Below are positions 43,451 to 52,706 of a stretch of DNA of 64,000 nucleotides, one piece after another. Position numbers and translations under genes: made by a program. Position 1 is the first letter of the stretch, and the number at the start of each line of letters is the position of its first letter. Below the pieces are notes generated by a model that was not told the origin of the DNA, made no database searches, and saw only the letters and a list, made by a program, of their open reading frames with translations. Source of the stretch: Variovorax paradoxus (GTDB lineage Bacteria; Pseudomonadota; Gammaproteobacteria; Burkholderiales; Burkholderiaceae_C); contig NZ_JAGGNW010000015.1 of assembly GCF_018614875.1 (NCBI RefSeq), positions 16,493 through 80,492 on the forward strand. Direction: 5' to 3'.

Positions 43451-44227
43451 ATGGATCTGCATCTGAAAGACAAGGTGGTGATCGTCACCGGTGGCGGCAG
43501 CGGCATCGGCGCGGCCATCTCGATGACGTTGGCGCAAGAGGGCGCGGTGCCGGTGATCTGCGGCAAGAACCCGCTCGACGCGCCTTTTGAAGAGGCACTG
43601 CGCGCCCTTCAGCCGCGTGCTAAGTTCATCCAGTTCGAACTGATGGAAGAGGCGGCCTGCGCCAGCGCGGTCGCCGAGGCCGCCGCCGAGTTCGGCCGCA
43701 TCGACGGGTTGGTCAACAACGCCGGCGTCAACGACAGCGTGGGGCTCGAAGCCGGGCGCGATGCGTTCGTCATGTCGCTCGAACGCAACCTCGTGCATTG
43801 CTACGTCATGGCCCACCACTGCCTGCCGCACCTGAAGGCGAGCCGCGGCGCCATCGTCAACATCTCGTCGAAGACGGCGGTGACGGGGCAGGGCAATACC
43901 AGCGGCTACACCGCGGCCAAGGGCGCGCAGCTGTCGCTGACGCGCGAGTGGGCCGCATCGCTGCTGGCGGACGGCGTACGCGTCAATGCCGTGATTCCGG
44001 CCGAGGTGATGACGCCGCTGTACCAACGGTGGATCTCCGGGTTCGACGAGCCGGACCGCAAGCTCGCCGAGATCACCGACAAGATCCCGCTCGGCCACCG
44101 GATGACGACGGCGCAGGAGATCGCGGACAACGTGGTATTCCTGTTGTCGGAGCGGGCGTCGCACACCACGGGGCAGTGGGTGTTCGTGGACGGCGGGTAT
44201 ACGCATCTGGACCGGGCGTTGACCTGA
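43451..44227 (+). CDS. L-fucose dehydrogenase-type short-chain dehydrogenase
   Basis: 258 residues. Classical SDR: TGGGSGIGAAI (cofactor loop, residues about 14-24), NNAGVN, catalytic Ser in NISSKTAVTGQ and YTAAKGAQ (Tyr-x-x-x-Lys). The sequence, including GLEAGRDAFVMSLERNLVH and the end GGYTHLDRAL, matches my memory of the Burkholderia L-fucose dehydrogenase that oxidises L-fucose to the lactone. The location between fuconate dehydratase and mutarotase supports this over a 2-keto-3-deoxy-fuconate dehydrogenase, but that alternative cannot be excluded. Confidence 0.85.
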   Translation: MDLHLKDKVVIVTGGGSGIGAAISMTLAQEGAVPVICGKNPLDAPFEEALRALQPRAKFIQFELMEEAACASAVAEAAAEFGRIDGLVNNAGVNDSVGLEAGRDAFVMSLERNLVHCYVMAHHCLPHLKASRGAIVNISSKTAVTGQGNTSGYTAAKGAQLSLTREWAASLLADGVRVNAVIPAEVMTPLYQRWISGFDEPDRKLAEITDKIPLGHRMTTAQEIADNVVFLLSERASHTTGQWVFVDGGYTHLDRALT

Positions 44228-44236
44228 GTTGGACCC

Positions 44237-44566
44237 ATGCGCCATTGCCTTGCCCTTGACCTCAAAGACGACCCGGCGTTGATCGCCCAGTACGAGGCCT
44301 ATCACCGCAGCATCTGGCCCGAGGTGCGCGCGCACCTGCGTGCCCACGGCGTGACGGGGATGGAGATCTACCGGCTGGGCACGCGGATGGTGATGCTGAT
44401 GGAGACGGACGACGCGCGGTATGACGCCGAGGCGATGGCGCTGGCTTCGCGGGACGATCCGAAGATTCGAGAGTGGGAGGAACTGATGTGGAAGTTTCAG
44501 GCGCCTACGCCCTGGACGCCCGAAGGGCAGAAGTGGGTGACCATGGAGCGGATATTCGAACTGTAG
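44237..44566 (+). CDS. L-rhamnose/L-fucose mutarotase-type protein (RhaM family)
   Basis: 109 residues. RhaM-family marks: RHCLALDLKDDPALIAQYEA, YHRSIWPEVRAHLRAHGVTG, MEIYRLGTRMVMLMETDD and the C-terminal WKFQAPTPW with an ERIFEL end. Converts alpha and beta anomers of a 6-deoxy-sugar so that the dehydrogenase receives its preferred form. Starts 9 bases after the dehydrogenase; last gene of the operon. Confidence 0.88.
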   Translation: MRHCLALDLKDDPALIAQYEAYHRSIWPEVRAHLRAHGVTGMEIYRLGTRMVMLMETDDARYDAEAMALASRDDPKIREWEELMWKFQAPTPWTPEGQKWVTMERIFEL

Positions 44567-44640
44567 GTGCCTGCGGCCCTGAGACTCGCTGAAGGACTGA
44601 CCGGGTTGGGTGCGTGCCTCAGCCCGGAGTTCGCGCGGAC

Positions 44641-45354
44641 TCAGCGCAATGTTGCTGCGTCGAAGATCCGGCGTTTTGCGTTGAGGATATGAATCCGTGT
44701 GGCCTCGGCGGCGTCGGCCGGAGATCGGTTCACGATGGCGTCGAGGATCGCCCGATGCTCGAGCTGAACCAGCCGCACACGCTCGATGGGCATCGTCGAA
44801 CGAACGCTGCGCGCCAGTTCCATGAACTGCCTGATGGGCGCGACACTGGTTTCAACCGCCGCGACAAAGAACTGGTTGTGGGAGGCTTTCGCAATTGCCA
44901 TATGGAACCGGACATCCTCCTCGATGCCTTTCTGTCCACCCTCCATTGCCAGCGTCTGCTGGTCGAGGCATGCCCTGATGGAAGACAGATCGTCGGCATC
45001 CCGGGCCTCCGCGGCAGCAGATGCCGCGCCCGATTCGACACAAGTGCGGTAAGCGTAATACCGCTCGATGTCTGAATAATTCCTGATGGGAGGCATGCTC
45101 GACGCCGGTGCGCCGGGAGGGCGCACGATGTGACTGCCGGATCCACGCCGGGACTCGATGATTCCATCCGAGCGCAACCTCGACAGCGCCTCCCGCACGG
45201 TCGGCCTCGAGACGCCGAACTGGGAAGCCAGTTCGCTTTCCGTCGGCAGCTTTTTCGAGTCGGTGAAGTCACCGCGCAAGATGGCCTCCACCATCCGGGC
45301 GTAAATCTGATCGGGCAAGGTGCCGCCGCGGATGTCTAGCAAGTGTTCCACCAT
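44641..45354 (-). CDS. FadR-subfamily GntR regulator of the second sugar-acid cluster
   Basis: 237 residues. GntR winged helix at residues about 10-75 (QIYARMVEAILRGDFTDSKK, LPTESELASQFGVSRPTVREALSRLRSDGIIESRRGSGSHI) and FCD domain with ligands RTCVESGAASAA, DVRFHMAIAKASHNQ and LEHRAILDAIVN. Divergent from the ABC binding-protein gene; FadR-like sites lie between them. Distinct from the fucose-cluster regulator (different effector residues), so it should answer a different acid. Confidence 0.88.
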   Translation of the reverse strand: MVEHLLDIRGGTLPDQIYARMVEAILRGDFTDSKKLPTESELASQFGVSRPTVREALSRLRSDGIIESRRGSGSHIVRPPGAPASSMPPIRNYSDIERYYAYRTCVESGAASAAAEARDADDLSSIRACLDQQTLAMEGGQKGIEEDVRFHMAIAKASHNQFFVAAVETSVAPIRQFMELARSVRSTMPIERVRLVQLEHRAILDAIVNRSPADAAEATRIHILNAKRRIFDAATLR

Positions 45355-45384
45355 GGGACCGGGTACACGAAAAGAGCCGATTCT

Positions 45385-45502
45385 ATGTCAGACAACTATT
45401 GGGACAATGGCTGAATCCGGCCGAACTATCGACCCTCCGCTCCGGGAGCGGACCGCAAGAGCACGGGTAGACCCGAATGACAGCACAAAAGTTGTCTTAC
45501 AA
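45385..45502. promoter_or_regulatory. FadR-type operator pair before the second ABC importer
   Basis: TTGTCTTACAA at 45492-45502 fits the FadR-subfamily pattern T-N-G-T-N3-A-C-N-A exactly, and TGTCAGACA at 45386-45394 is a perfect related palindrome next to the regulator gene. The first lies 35 bases before the ATG at 45537 and the second 32 bases before the divergent regulator start, suggesting control of both directions. An ATG at 45477 would put the operator inside the gene, which argues for the later start. Confidence 0.55.
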
Positions 45503-45536
45503 AATCGCCCGCAGCCAATTCATCAGGAGAGTCCGG

Positions 45537-46733
45537 ATGCGCCAAGTTTCCTTCTCGCGGCAACGCCGCGCCATTGCCATGGCCATTCTGGGTGCGGCTG
45601 CCTGCTCTGGCATCGGCCTGGTCCGGGCGCAGGACGCCGCGCTGCCGAAGTCGCCGGTGGTGATCAATGTGATCGACGCCGCGGGCAACCTGGCGCTGAC
45701 GCAGGGGGCTTTTGAAGCCTATCAGGCGCAGAACCCCAAGCTGGTTTCCAAGTTCACCTTCACGAAGGCGCCCGCGCCCGAGATCCCGGCCAAGATCAAG
45801 GCGATGCAGAACGCGGGGCGCAGCGACATCGACATGATCATTGTCGGCACCGATGCGCTCGCCGCCGGACTGGAGCTGAATCTGTGGGTCAAGCTCTTTC
45901 CCGATCACGCGGCCAAGTTCCCCAACCTGAAGGAAAACTACCTTCCCAACGCCTACAAGATGCATGCACTGGCCAAGGACCACGGTCTGGCCATCGTCTT
46001 CATGCCGGCCGGGCCGCTGGTCGAGTTCAACCCGGACAAGGTCAAGACGCCGCCGACCACGCCGCAGGAGCTGCTGGCCTGGTGCAAGGCGAATCCCAAC
46101 CGGCTGATCTATGCACGGCCTGCCAACTCCGGGCCGGGCCGCACGTTCCTGATGGGGCTGCCGTATCTGCTGGGTGACAAGAATCCCGCCGACCCGATGC
46201 AAGGCTGGGACAAGACCTGGGCCTACCTGAAGGAGCTCGATACCTGCATCGAGTACTACCCGACGGGCACCGGAGCCGTGATGAAAGAACTCGGCGAAGG
46301 TTCGCGCGACATGACCCTCACGGTCACCGGCTGGGATATCAACCCCAGGGCGCTGGGCATCGTGCCGAAGAACTTCGAGGTGGTGCCGTTCAAGGGCATG
46401 ACCTGGATCAACGACGCGCACTACATCGTGATTCCCAAAGGCGTTCCGCCCGAGAAGCAGGCGGTGGTGCTCGACCTGATGGCTTTTCTGCTCAAGCCCC
46501 AGCAGCAGGCGACGACCTACGACAAGGGCTATTTCTATCCCGGCCCGGCGGTCAAGAACGTGCCGCTGTCGCTGGCTCCGAAAGAAAGCCAGGACGTGAT
46601 CAAGGAGTTCGGACGGCCCGCATACGACACCTGGCTGGCCCAGTTCCCCCATGCCGTGCCGCTCGAGCCCAAGGCCATGGTCGATGCATTCCGCCGCTGG
46701 GACCAGGACATCGGCACCCGCAAGACCAAGTAG
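45537..46733 (+). CDS. ABC importer binding protein, spermidine/putrescine or sugar-acid type
   Basis: 398 residues from ATG 45537, chosen because CAGGAGA lies 8 bases before it and the operator lies upstream. Signal peptide up to about residue 27 (AMAILGAAACSGIGLVRAQ). The mature protein is a class SBP_bac_8-type binding protein (VVINVIDAAGNLALTQGAFE, AGRSDIDMIIVGTDALAAG, NRLIYARPANSGPGRTFLMG). Its partner ATPase and two permeases follow. The enzymes downstream suggest an aldonate or related sugar acid as ligand. Confidence 0.88.
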   Translation: MRQVSFSRQRRAIAMAILGAAACSGIGLVRAQDAALPKSPVVINVIDAAGNLALTQGAFEAYQAQNPKLVSKFTFTKAPAPEIPAKIKAMQNAGRSDIDMIIVGTDALAAGLELNLWVKLFPDHAAKFPNLKENYLPNAYKMHALAKDHGLAIVFMPAGPLVEFNPDKVKTPPTTPQELLAWCKANPNRLIYARPANSGPGRTFLMGLPYLLGDKNPADPMQGWDKTWAYLKELDTCIEYYPTGTGAVMKELGEGSRDMTLTVTGWDINPRALGIVPKNFEVVPFKGMTWINDAHYIVIPKGVPPEKQAVVLDLMAFLLKPQQQATTYDKGYFYPGPAVKNVPLSLAPKESQDVIKEFGRPAYDTWLAQFPHAVPLEPKAMVDAFRRWDQDIGTRKTK

Positions 46734-46792
46734 GCCAGGCGCGCTCCCCGCCGGCGCGTGCGGGCTTCCTCCTTTTCCAGGATTGCGTCTTC

Positions 46793-47893
46793 ATGACTTC
46801 GAACTTTTCCGAGTTGCGCCTCGATGGCGTCACCCGCCGCTTTGCCGCGGGCCATGGGGTGCAGAGCTTCACCGCGCTGAACGCCTTGACCATGACGGTC
46901 AAGCGCGGCGAGTTCATCGCGCTGCTCGGACCCTCGGGCTGCGGCAAGTCGACTGCGCTCAATTGCCTGGCCGGCCTGCTGCCATTGACGGATGGCGCCA
47001 TCTGGCTGGACGACACGCGCATCGATGTCCTGCCGCCTGAAAAGCGCGGCTTCGGCATGGTGTTCCAGAACTACGCGCTCTTTCCGCACATGAGCGTGGC
47101 GCGCAACGTCGCGTTCGGGCTGGCGATGCGCGGCGTGCCCGCCGCCGAGTCGCAGCAGCGCGTGAAGCGGGCGCTGGACCTGGTGCAGCTGAACTCGCAG
47201 GCCCACAAGCTGCCCGGCCAGTTGTCCGGCGGACAGCAGCAGCGCGTCGCGATTGCCCGGGCGATCGTCATCGAGCCGCCCCTGGTGCTGATGGACGAGC
47301 CGCTGTCGAACCTCGATGCCAAGCTGCGTCTGGAGATGCGCGCCGAGATCCGGCGCATTCACCGCGAGCTGGGCCGATCGACGATCTACGTCACCCACGA
47401 CCAGGATGAAGCGCTGTCGCTGGCCGATCGGGTGGTCGTCATGAAGGACGGCGTGGCGCAGCAGATTGCCGAACCGCAGCGCATCTACGCCGAGCCGGCC
47501 AACCTGGACGTGGCCCGCTTCATGGGCTATCGCAACCTGGTGGCCCTGGACGTGCGCTCGGTGGCGGGCACCTCGGTGCAGCTGGCCGGCAGCGGCCTGG
47601 CGCTCACCGCGCGGGCGATGCAGCCGCCCACCGGCGGCAAGGCGGTGCTGGCGATCCGGCCCGAAGAATTCGACATCGTCTCCGGACCGGTGGAGAACAG
47701 CTTTGCCGCCGAAGTCCTCAACGTCGAGTACTGCGGTCACGACAACATCGTCGATGTCCAGCTGGCCGGCGGGCTCAAGCTCATCGTGCGAACGACGGCG
47801 CGCCTGCGCGTCGGTGATCCGGTCATGCTGGCCATCGCGCCGGACAAGGCATTGGCCTATGCGAGCGATACCGCCGGGGGCATTGCGCCATGA
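46793..47893 (+). CDS. ABC importer ATPase (PotA/UgpC-like)
   Basis: 366 residues. Walker A GPSGCGKSTALNCLAGL, Q-loop MVFQNYALFPHMSV, signature QLSGGQQQRVAIARAI, Walker B VLMDEPLSNLDAKL, H-loop IYVTHDQDEALSLADRVVV, and a C-terminal TOBE regulatory domain from about residue 290 (KAVLAIRPEEFDIVSG). Overlaps the first permease gene by 4 bases. Confidence 0.93.
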   Translation: MTSNFSELRLDGVTRRFAAGHGVQSFTALNALTMTVKRGEFIALLGPSGCGKSTALNCLAGLLPLTDGAIWLDDTRIDVLPPEKRGFGMVFQNYALFPHMSVARNVAFGLAMRGVPAAESQQRVKRALDLVQLNSQAHKLPGQLSGGQQQRVAIARAIVIEPPLVLMDEPLSNLDAKLRLEMRAEIRRIHRELGRSTIYVTHDQDEALSLADRVVVMKDGVAQQIAEPQRIYAEPANLDVARFMGYRNLVALDVRSVAGTSVQLAGSGLALTARAMQPPTGGKAVLAIRPEEFDIVSGPVENSFAAEVLNVEYCGHDNIVDVQLAGGLKLIVRTTARLRVGDPVMLAIAPDKALAYASDTAGGIAP

Positions 47894-48753
47894 CGCAGGC
47901 AAGCCCGTCGTCGTTCGACCGGTCCCTGCTGCTGCTGCTGCCGGCAACGCTGTTCATGGTGGTGCTGTTCGTCTATCCGTTCCTCTATGGCCTGCAGCTG
48001 TCGTTCCGCCCGGCGGAAGGGAACTGGCTCGCGAACTACACGCAGTTCTTCACCAGCGACAATCTGCGCGACACGGTGTGGACCACGCTCAAGCTGGCGA
48101 TTCCCGCCACGGTGATCAACGTCGGCGTGGCGCTGCCGATCGCCTACCAGATGCGCCGCAGCAGCCGCTTCCAGAAATGGATCACCACGCTGCTGGTCGT
48201 TCCGTTGACGCTGGGCACCGTCCTGATCGCGGAGGGCATGCTCGGGTACTTCGGTCCCAAGGGCTGGCTGTCGCAGACGCTCCAGTGGCTGCACATCTAC
48301 GAAGGCCCGATCCGGCTCACGCACAACTATTGGGGCGTGCTGATTTCGCTGGTCATTTCCGGCTTCCCGTTCGCGTTCCTGCTGACGCTGTCCTACATCA
48401 CCGGCATCGACCCCAACCTGGCCCGCGCCGCCGCGACCCTGGGCGCAACGCCGTGGCACCAGTTCCGCCACATCTACCTGCCGCTGCTGGTGCCGGGGCT
48501 GGCGATGGCCTTCGCGCTGTCGTTCGTGCAGGCGTTCTCGGTGTTTCCGTCGGCGGTGTTGCTGGGATCGCCGGCGGGCGCCACCCGCGTGATCTCGATC
48601 GCGGCGTATGAGGCCGCGTTCGAGCGCTACGACTATTCGATGGCCTCGGCCGTGGCGATGCTGATGGGCGTGGTGCAGCTGATCGTCGTTGCCGCGGTCC
48701 TGAGCGCGCGCGGGTTGTTCTATCGAGGACCCGTCTCCGGCGGGAAGGGCTGA
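47890..48753 (+). CDS. ABC importer permease 1 (PotB-like)
   Basis: 287 residues with six membrane segments and the binding-protein-dependent permease signature (EAA loop) at ARAAATLGATPWHQFRHIYLP. Starts within the end of the ATPase gene and ends 5 bases before permease 2. Confidence 0.92.
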   Translation: MTQASPSSFDRSLLLLLPATLFMVVLFVYPFLYGLQLSFRPAEGNWLANYTQFFTSDNLRDTVWTTLKLAIPATVINVGVALPIAYQMRRSSRFQKWITTLLVVPLTLGTVLIAEGMLGYFGPKGWLSQTLQWLHIYEGPIRLTHNYWGVLISLVISGFPFAFLLTLSYITGIDPNLARAAATLGATPWHQFRHIYLPLLVPGLAMAFALSFVQAFSVFPSAVLLGSPAGATRVISIAAYEAAFERYDYSMASAVAMLMGVVQLIVVAAVLSARGLFYRGPVSGGKG

Positions 48754-48758
48754 CGACC

Positions 48759-49601
48759 ATGGACACGCATCGCCTGCTGATGAAACTCTGGAAGTCGCTG
48801 GTTGCCCTGGTGATGGGCTTCTTCGTCATCAATGTCGCACTCATGGTGGCGGCAGTCGGCACCAGTTCGGTGGCCAGCCGCTGGCTCGGCACCTGGCTGC
48901 CCGCGGGATACACGCTCAACTGGTACCAGACCGCCTGGAAGGAATTCCAGCTCGACAGCGTGCTGTGGGTGACGATCGAAGTCGTTGCCGCCGTGGTGTT
49001 CCTCTCGATCCTGATCGGCGTGCCCGCAGCCTATGCGCTGGCGCGGCGCGATTTCCGCGGCAAGAAGCTGCTGATGGGGCTGTTCCTGCTTCCGCTGATG
49101 ATCCCGCCGATCACCTACGGCATTCCGCTGGCCACCGTGATGTACCAGGCGCACATCGCGGGCACGATCTTCGGTGTGATCCTGGCCAACATGATTCCGG
49201 CCGTGCCGTTCATGATCCTGGTGATGACGCCTTTCATCGAGCAGATCGACACCAACCTCGAATCCGCCGCCCGCGTCTTCGGGGCCAACACCTTCAAACT
49301 CTTCTGGCACGTGCTGTTGCCGCTGTTGGCACCGGGAATATTGGCGGCGTCGCTGCTGGTGCTGGTGCGCACCATCGGCATGTTCGAGCTCACCTTCCTG
49401 ACGGCCGGCCCGGATTCGCAAACGCTGGTGGTGGCCCTGTACTACGCGGTCTTCGCAGCGGGCGTGCGGGCGCCGCAGTCGGTCGACGCAATGGCAATGG
49501 TCTACATGGCGGTCACGCTGGTCTGGCTTTTGATCGCGCTCCAGTTCGTCAACCCGACGCAGCTGGTCAGCCGCGTCAAGGAACACCCGAAGACGGCCTG
49601 A
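48759..49601 (+). CDS. ABC importer permease 2 (PotC-like)
   Basis: 280 residues, six membrane segments, EAA loop at ESAARVFGANTFKLFWHVLLP. The cytoplasmic N-terminus is short. Together with permease 1 forms the heterodimeric channel. 10 bases before the dehydratase gene. Confidence 0.92.
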   Translation: MDTHRLLMKLWKSLVALVMGFFVINVALMVAAVGTSSVASRWLGTWLPAGYTLNWYQTAWKEFQLDSVLWVTIEVVAAVVFLSILIGVPAAYALARRDFRGKKLLMGLFLLPLMIPPITYGIPLATVMYQAHIAGTIFGVILANMIPAVPFMILVMTPFIEQIDTNLESAARVFGANTFKLFWHVLLPLLAPGILAASLLVLVRTIGMFELTFLTAGPDSQTLVVALYYAVFAAGVRAPQSVDAMAMVYMAVTLVWLLIALQFVNPTQLVSRVKEHPKTA

Positions 49602-49611
49602 GGCTCCTCCA

Positions 49612-50814
49612 ATGAAGATCACGCAAGTCGATACGGTCCACGCGGCCGCCTACCCCAACATCCTGTGGGTGCAGATCCACACCGACAGTGGCCTGGTGGG
49701 CCTCGGAGAGACCTTTCGAGGCGCCCAGGCCGTGCAGGCACAGGTCCATGAACTGGTTGCGCCTTACCTGCTCGGAAGGGATCCACTCGCAATCGAAGCC
49801 CATAGCCAGCACCTGCTGTACGGCTACGTCGGCTTTGCCAGCAGCGGCGCCGAAACGCGCGCCGCGTCCGCGGTGGACATTGCGCTCTGGGATCTGTTCG
49901 GCCAGGCCACGCAGCAGCCGCTCTACCAGTTGCTGGGAGGCGCCGTGCGTGAGCGCGTCCCGGTCTACAACACCTGCGCGGGCTACACCTACAACAAGGC
50001 CGCCCAGCGCCGCTCGGTGACGCACGGCAGCGCCGACACCGTGCCGGAGGGGCCGTACGAGGACCAGGTGGCGTTTGTCAAGCGCCCGGCCGCATTGGCC
50101 GAAAGCCTGCTGTCCGAGGGCTACAAGGCGATGAAGATCTGGCCCTTCGATCCCTTCGCACAGGCCGACCGGGGCCAGTCGATCTCGGCCCGGGACCTCG
50201 ACACCGCGCTCGAGCCGTTTCGCGAAATCCGGCGCGCTGTCGGCCACGAGATGGACATCATGGTGGAGCTCCATTCGATGTGGAACCTGCCGATGGCCGT
50301 GCGCATTGCGCAGGCGCTCGAGGAGTTCAAGCCCTACTGGATCGAAGACCCGATCCAGATGTCCAACCTGGACACGATCGCCGAATTTCGTTCCCGCACC
50401 CGTGTTCCGGTTTGCGCCAGCGAGACGCTGGCCACCTGCCAGCCTTTCATCCAGATGCTCAAGGGCAACGCGGTGGACTACGTCATGCTCGACCTGGGCT
50501 GGGTCGGGGGCATCTCCGAAGCCAGGAAGATCGCTGCCATCGCGAAGGCCTTTCACAAGCCTGTCGCGCCGCACGACTGCACCGGCCCGGTCGTGCTGGC
50601 GGCGTCGCTCCATCTGGCGATGAGCACGGCCAACGTGGTGCTGCAGGAAGTGGTGCGCGCATACCTCTCGGGCTGGTACCGCGAACTGGTGACGCAATTG
50701 CCCGATGTCCGCGCCGGCTACGCAACGGTTCCGCCCGGCGCAGGCCTGGGTCTGGCGCTCGCGCCGGCACTGCTGCAGCGCCCGGACGTGAGCATCCGCA
50801 GTTCGAAGTTGTGA
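49612..50814 (+). CDS. Mandelate racemase/muconate lactonizing-family sugar-acid dehydratase
   Basis: 400 residues, enolase superfamily. Cap domain from residue 1 (QVDTVHAAAYPNILWVQIHT), barrel with KAMKIWPFDPFAQADRG (Lys general base; K-x-WPFD), MVELHSMWNLPMAVRIAQAL (metal site with His), IEDPIQMSN (Glu), CASETLAT (Glu) and PHDCTGPVVL (His dyad). The pattern suggests an acid-sugar dehydratase, such as for gluconate- or galactonate-like acids, but I cannot name the substrate. Between transport genes and an epimerase/aldolase pair, consistent with an aldonate pathway. Confidence 0.85.
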   Translation: MKITQVDTVHAAAYPNILWVQIHTDSGLVGLGETFRGAQAVQAQVHELVAPYLLGRDPLAIEAHSQHLLYGYVGFASSGAETRAASAVDIALWDLFGQATQQPLYQLLGGAVRERVPVYNTCAGYTYNKAAQRRSVTHGSADTVPEGPYEDQVAFVKRPAALAESLLSEGYKAMKIWPFDPFAQADRGQSISARDLDTALEPFREIRRAVGHEMDIMVELHSMWNLPMAVRIAQALEEFKPYWIEDPIQMSNLDTIAEFRSRTRVPVCASETLATCQPFIQMLKGNAVDYVMLDLGWVGGISEARKIAAIAKAFHKPVAPHDCTGPVVLAASLHLAMSTANVVLQEVVRAYLSGWYRELVTQLPDVRAGYATVPPGAGLGLALAPALLQRPDVSIRSSKL

Positions 50815-50824
50815 GCGCATCGCC

Positions 50825-51772
50825 GTGCTTCTTTCCGTCACGCCCGAAACCACGCTGCGCTGCGGAGCATTGACCGCGACCCTGGCGCCGGCAGCCGGCG
50901 GACGCATCACGCGGCTCGCTTCCACCGGCGCAGCCGCAGGCGAGATGAGTGACTGGCTGGTGCCGCTCGCCGACGACGTGAGCGCTGCCGGTTTCGATTC
51001 CACCCGGTGGCCCAAGGCCGGATGCTATCCATTGGTGCCGTTCTCGAACCGCATTCGGAGCGGCCGGTTTGCCGCGGCCCACGGCAAAGTGCAGTTGCCG
51101 CTGCACCCGGGTGAACAGCACGCGTTGCACGGCGTTTGCCAGCAGCGGCCATGGCGCCTTGCACAACACGGCGCGGACCGCGCCACCATGACCTATGTCC
51201 ACGCCAAGGGAGATCACGGCTGGCCCTGGGCCTTTAGCGCCGAGCAGCTCGTGGAACTCGACGCCACAGGCATCGCGCTGGGCCTGCGGGTGACCAACGA
51301 GGACCGGGAGCCGATGCCATGCGGGTGCGGGTTCCATCCCTATTTTCCCGCTCGCTTCGCGCACAGGCTGCAGTTCGATGCGCATACCGTCTGGCCCGCG
51401 GACAGCGACTTCCTGGCGACCATGCCGGCGCCCACGGGTCCGCTGGACGACTACGCGTCAGCGCGCGAGTTGCCCGATGCCGAATGCACGCGCTACTACA
51501 GCGAGTGGAACGGACGAGGCCGCTTGGCGGCGGCGGATGGACACGCGATCGAACTGCTGGCCAGCCCCGAGCTGCAGCACCTGGTGTTGCATCGGCCGGC
51601 GTCGGGTGCGTACTTCTGCGTCGAACCGGTCTCCCATGTCGCGGACGCCGCCAACCTGGCCGCAACGCGCGGCGACACCGGCTGGCGGGTTCTCGCGCCG
51701 GGAGAGTCGATGGCGTGCAGCTTGCGCGCACAGTTAATTCATCACCACCGACCACACGGGATTGCCAAATGA
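50825..51772 (+). CDS. Aldose 1-epimerase (galactose mutarotase-like)
   Basis: 315 residues from a GTG at 50825. Beta-sandwich epimerase marks: YPLVPFSNRIRSGRFAAAHG (Asn-Arg motif), HALHGVCQQRPWRLAQH (catalytic His), EPMPCGCGFHPYFPA (second His) and FCVEPVSHVADAANL (catalytic Glu). Converts anomers of an incoming hexose or pentose. Overlaps the next gene by 4 bases (ATGA). Confidence 0.88.
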   Translation: MLLSVTPETTLRCGALTATLAPAAGGRITRLASTGAAAGEMSDWLVPLADDVSAAGFDSTRWPKAGCYPLVPFSNRIRSGRFAAAHGKVQLPLHPGEQHALHGVCQQRPWRLAQHGADRATMTYVHAKGDHGWPWAFSAEQLVELDATGIALGLRVTNEDREPMPCGCGFHPYFPARFAHRLQFDAHTVWPADSDFLATMPAPTGPLDDYASARELPDAECTRYYSEWNGRGRLAAADGHAIELLASPELQHLVLHRPASGAYFCVEPVSHVADAANLAATRGDTGWRVLAPGESMACSLRAQLIHHHRPHGIAK

Positions 51773-52674
51773 TTGAATCGAAGACTTCCCTCAGGACGTC
51801 GCTGGACGGGATTTCCGGGATCCTGGTCACGCCCTTCGACGGCAGCGACCAGCTGGTGCCGGATCGCCTCGCGCCGGTAGTCGACCGCGCCATCGAGGCC
51901 GGCGTCCATGTGCTGGTTGCCAATGGGAACACCAGCGAGTTCTATGGGCTGACCTTGCCCGAAGCCGAGCGCATGGTGCATGCCGCGGCCGAGCGTGTCC
52001 GTGGCCGCGTGCCGTTGCTGGGTGGGGTGGGGCGCAGTGTCCACGACGCCTGCGCATTGGCGCGTGCCTCGCGCAAGGCCGGGGCTGCCGGCGTGATGGT
52101 GCATCAACTGACCGATCCCTTCGTCGCGCCCAGCGGCGTCGTCGCCTATGTCCGACGGGTTGCCGATGCCGCGGACGGCCTGCCGGTCGTGCTCTACCTG
52201 CGTGACGACGCCATCGGCCTGCCGGTGATCGAAGCCTTGTGCCGCATTCCGCAGGTCGTTGGCGTGAAATGGGCGTCGCCCACGCCTTTGCGGCTGGTCC
52301 AGGCGATGGCCCAGGTGGCTGATCGCCGCCTGGCATGGGTGTGCGGCCTGGCCGAGCCCTGGGCCCCGCCGATGTATGCGGTGGGCGCCCGGGGCTTTAC
52401 CTCAGGACTGATCAACGTCCGGCCCGAGCTCTCCGTGCAGATTCACGCCGCGCTGGCGCACGGCGACTACACGCTGGCGATGGCGTTGATCGGCGACATG
52501 GCGGCGTTCGAGGAATTGCGCACGCATGAGCGCAACGGCTCGAACGTGAGCGTGGTGAAAGCGGCGATGCAATACGCCGGGCAGGATTGCGGCGCTGTCC
52601 GGCCCCCCAGCACCTGGCCGTTGCCGCCAGCGGACCTGTTGGAACTGAAGCGGCTGGTCGACGGCTGGCGATAA
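51769..52674 (+). CDS. DapA-family aldolase/dehydratase (2-keto-3-deoxy-acid type)
   Basis: 301 residues from ATG 51769; the frame is open upstream but only as shadow of the epimerase. Class I Schiff-base TIM barrel: GISGILVTPFDGSDQLVPDR, VANGNTSEFYGLTLPEAERM (GxxxE-type pyruvate loop), VVLYLRDD (catalytic Tyr) and VVGVKWASPTP (Schiff-base Lys near residue 165). The family includes 2-keto-3-deoxy-gluconate and L-KDF aldolases and 5-keto-4-deoxy-glucarate dehydratases. It should act on the 2-keto-3-deoxy product of the dehydratase in this cluster, and might also serve the fucose cluster. Confidence 0.85.
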   Translation: MIESKTSLRTSLDGISGILVTPFDGSDQLVPDRLAPVVDRAIEAGVHVLVANGNTSEFYGLTLPEAERMVHAAAERVRGRVPLLGGVGRSVHDACALARASRKAGAAGVMVHQLTDPFVAPSGVVAYVRRVADAADGLPVVLYLRDDAIGLPVIEALCRIPQVVGVKWASPTPLRLVQAMAQVADRRLAWVCGLAEPWAPPMYAVGARGFTSGLINVRPELSVQIHAALAHGDYTLAMALIGDMAAFEELRTHERNGSNVSVVKAAMQYAGQDCGAVRPPSTWPLPPADLLELKRLVDGWR

Positions 52675-52706
52675 ATCGGATGCGCAGCAGTCCACAAGGA
52701 AGCCTG

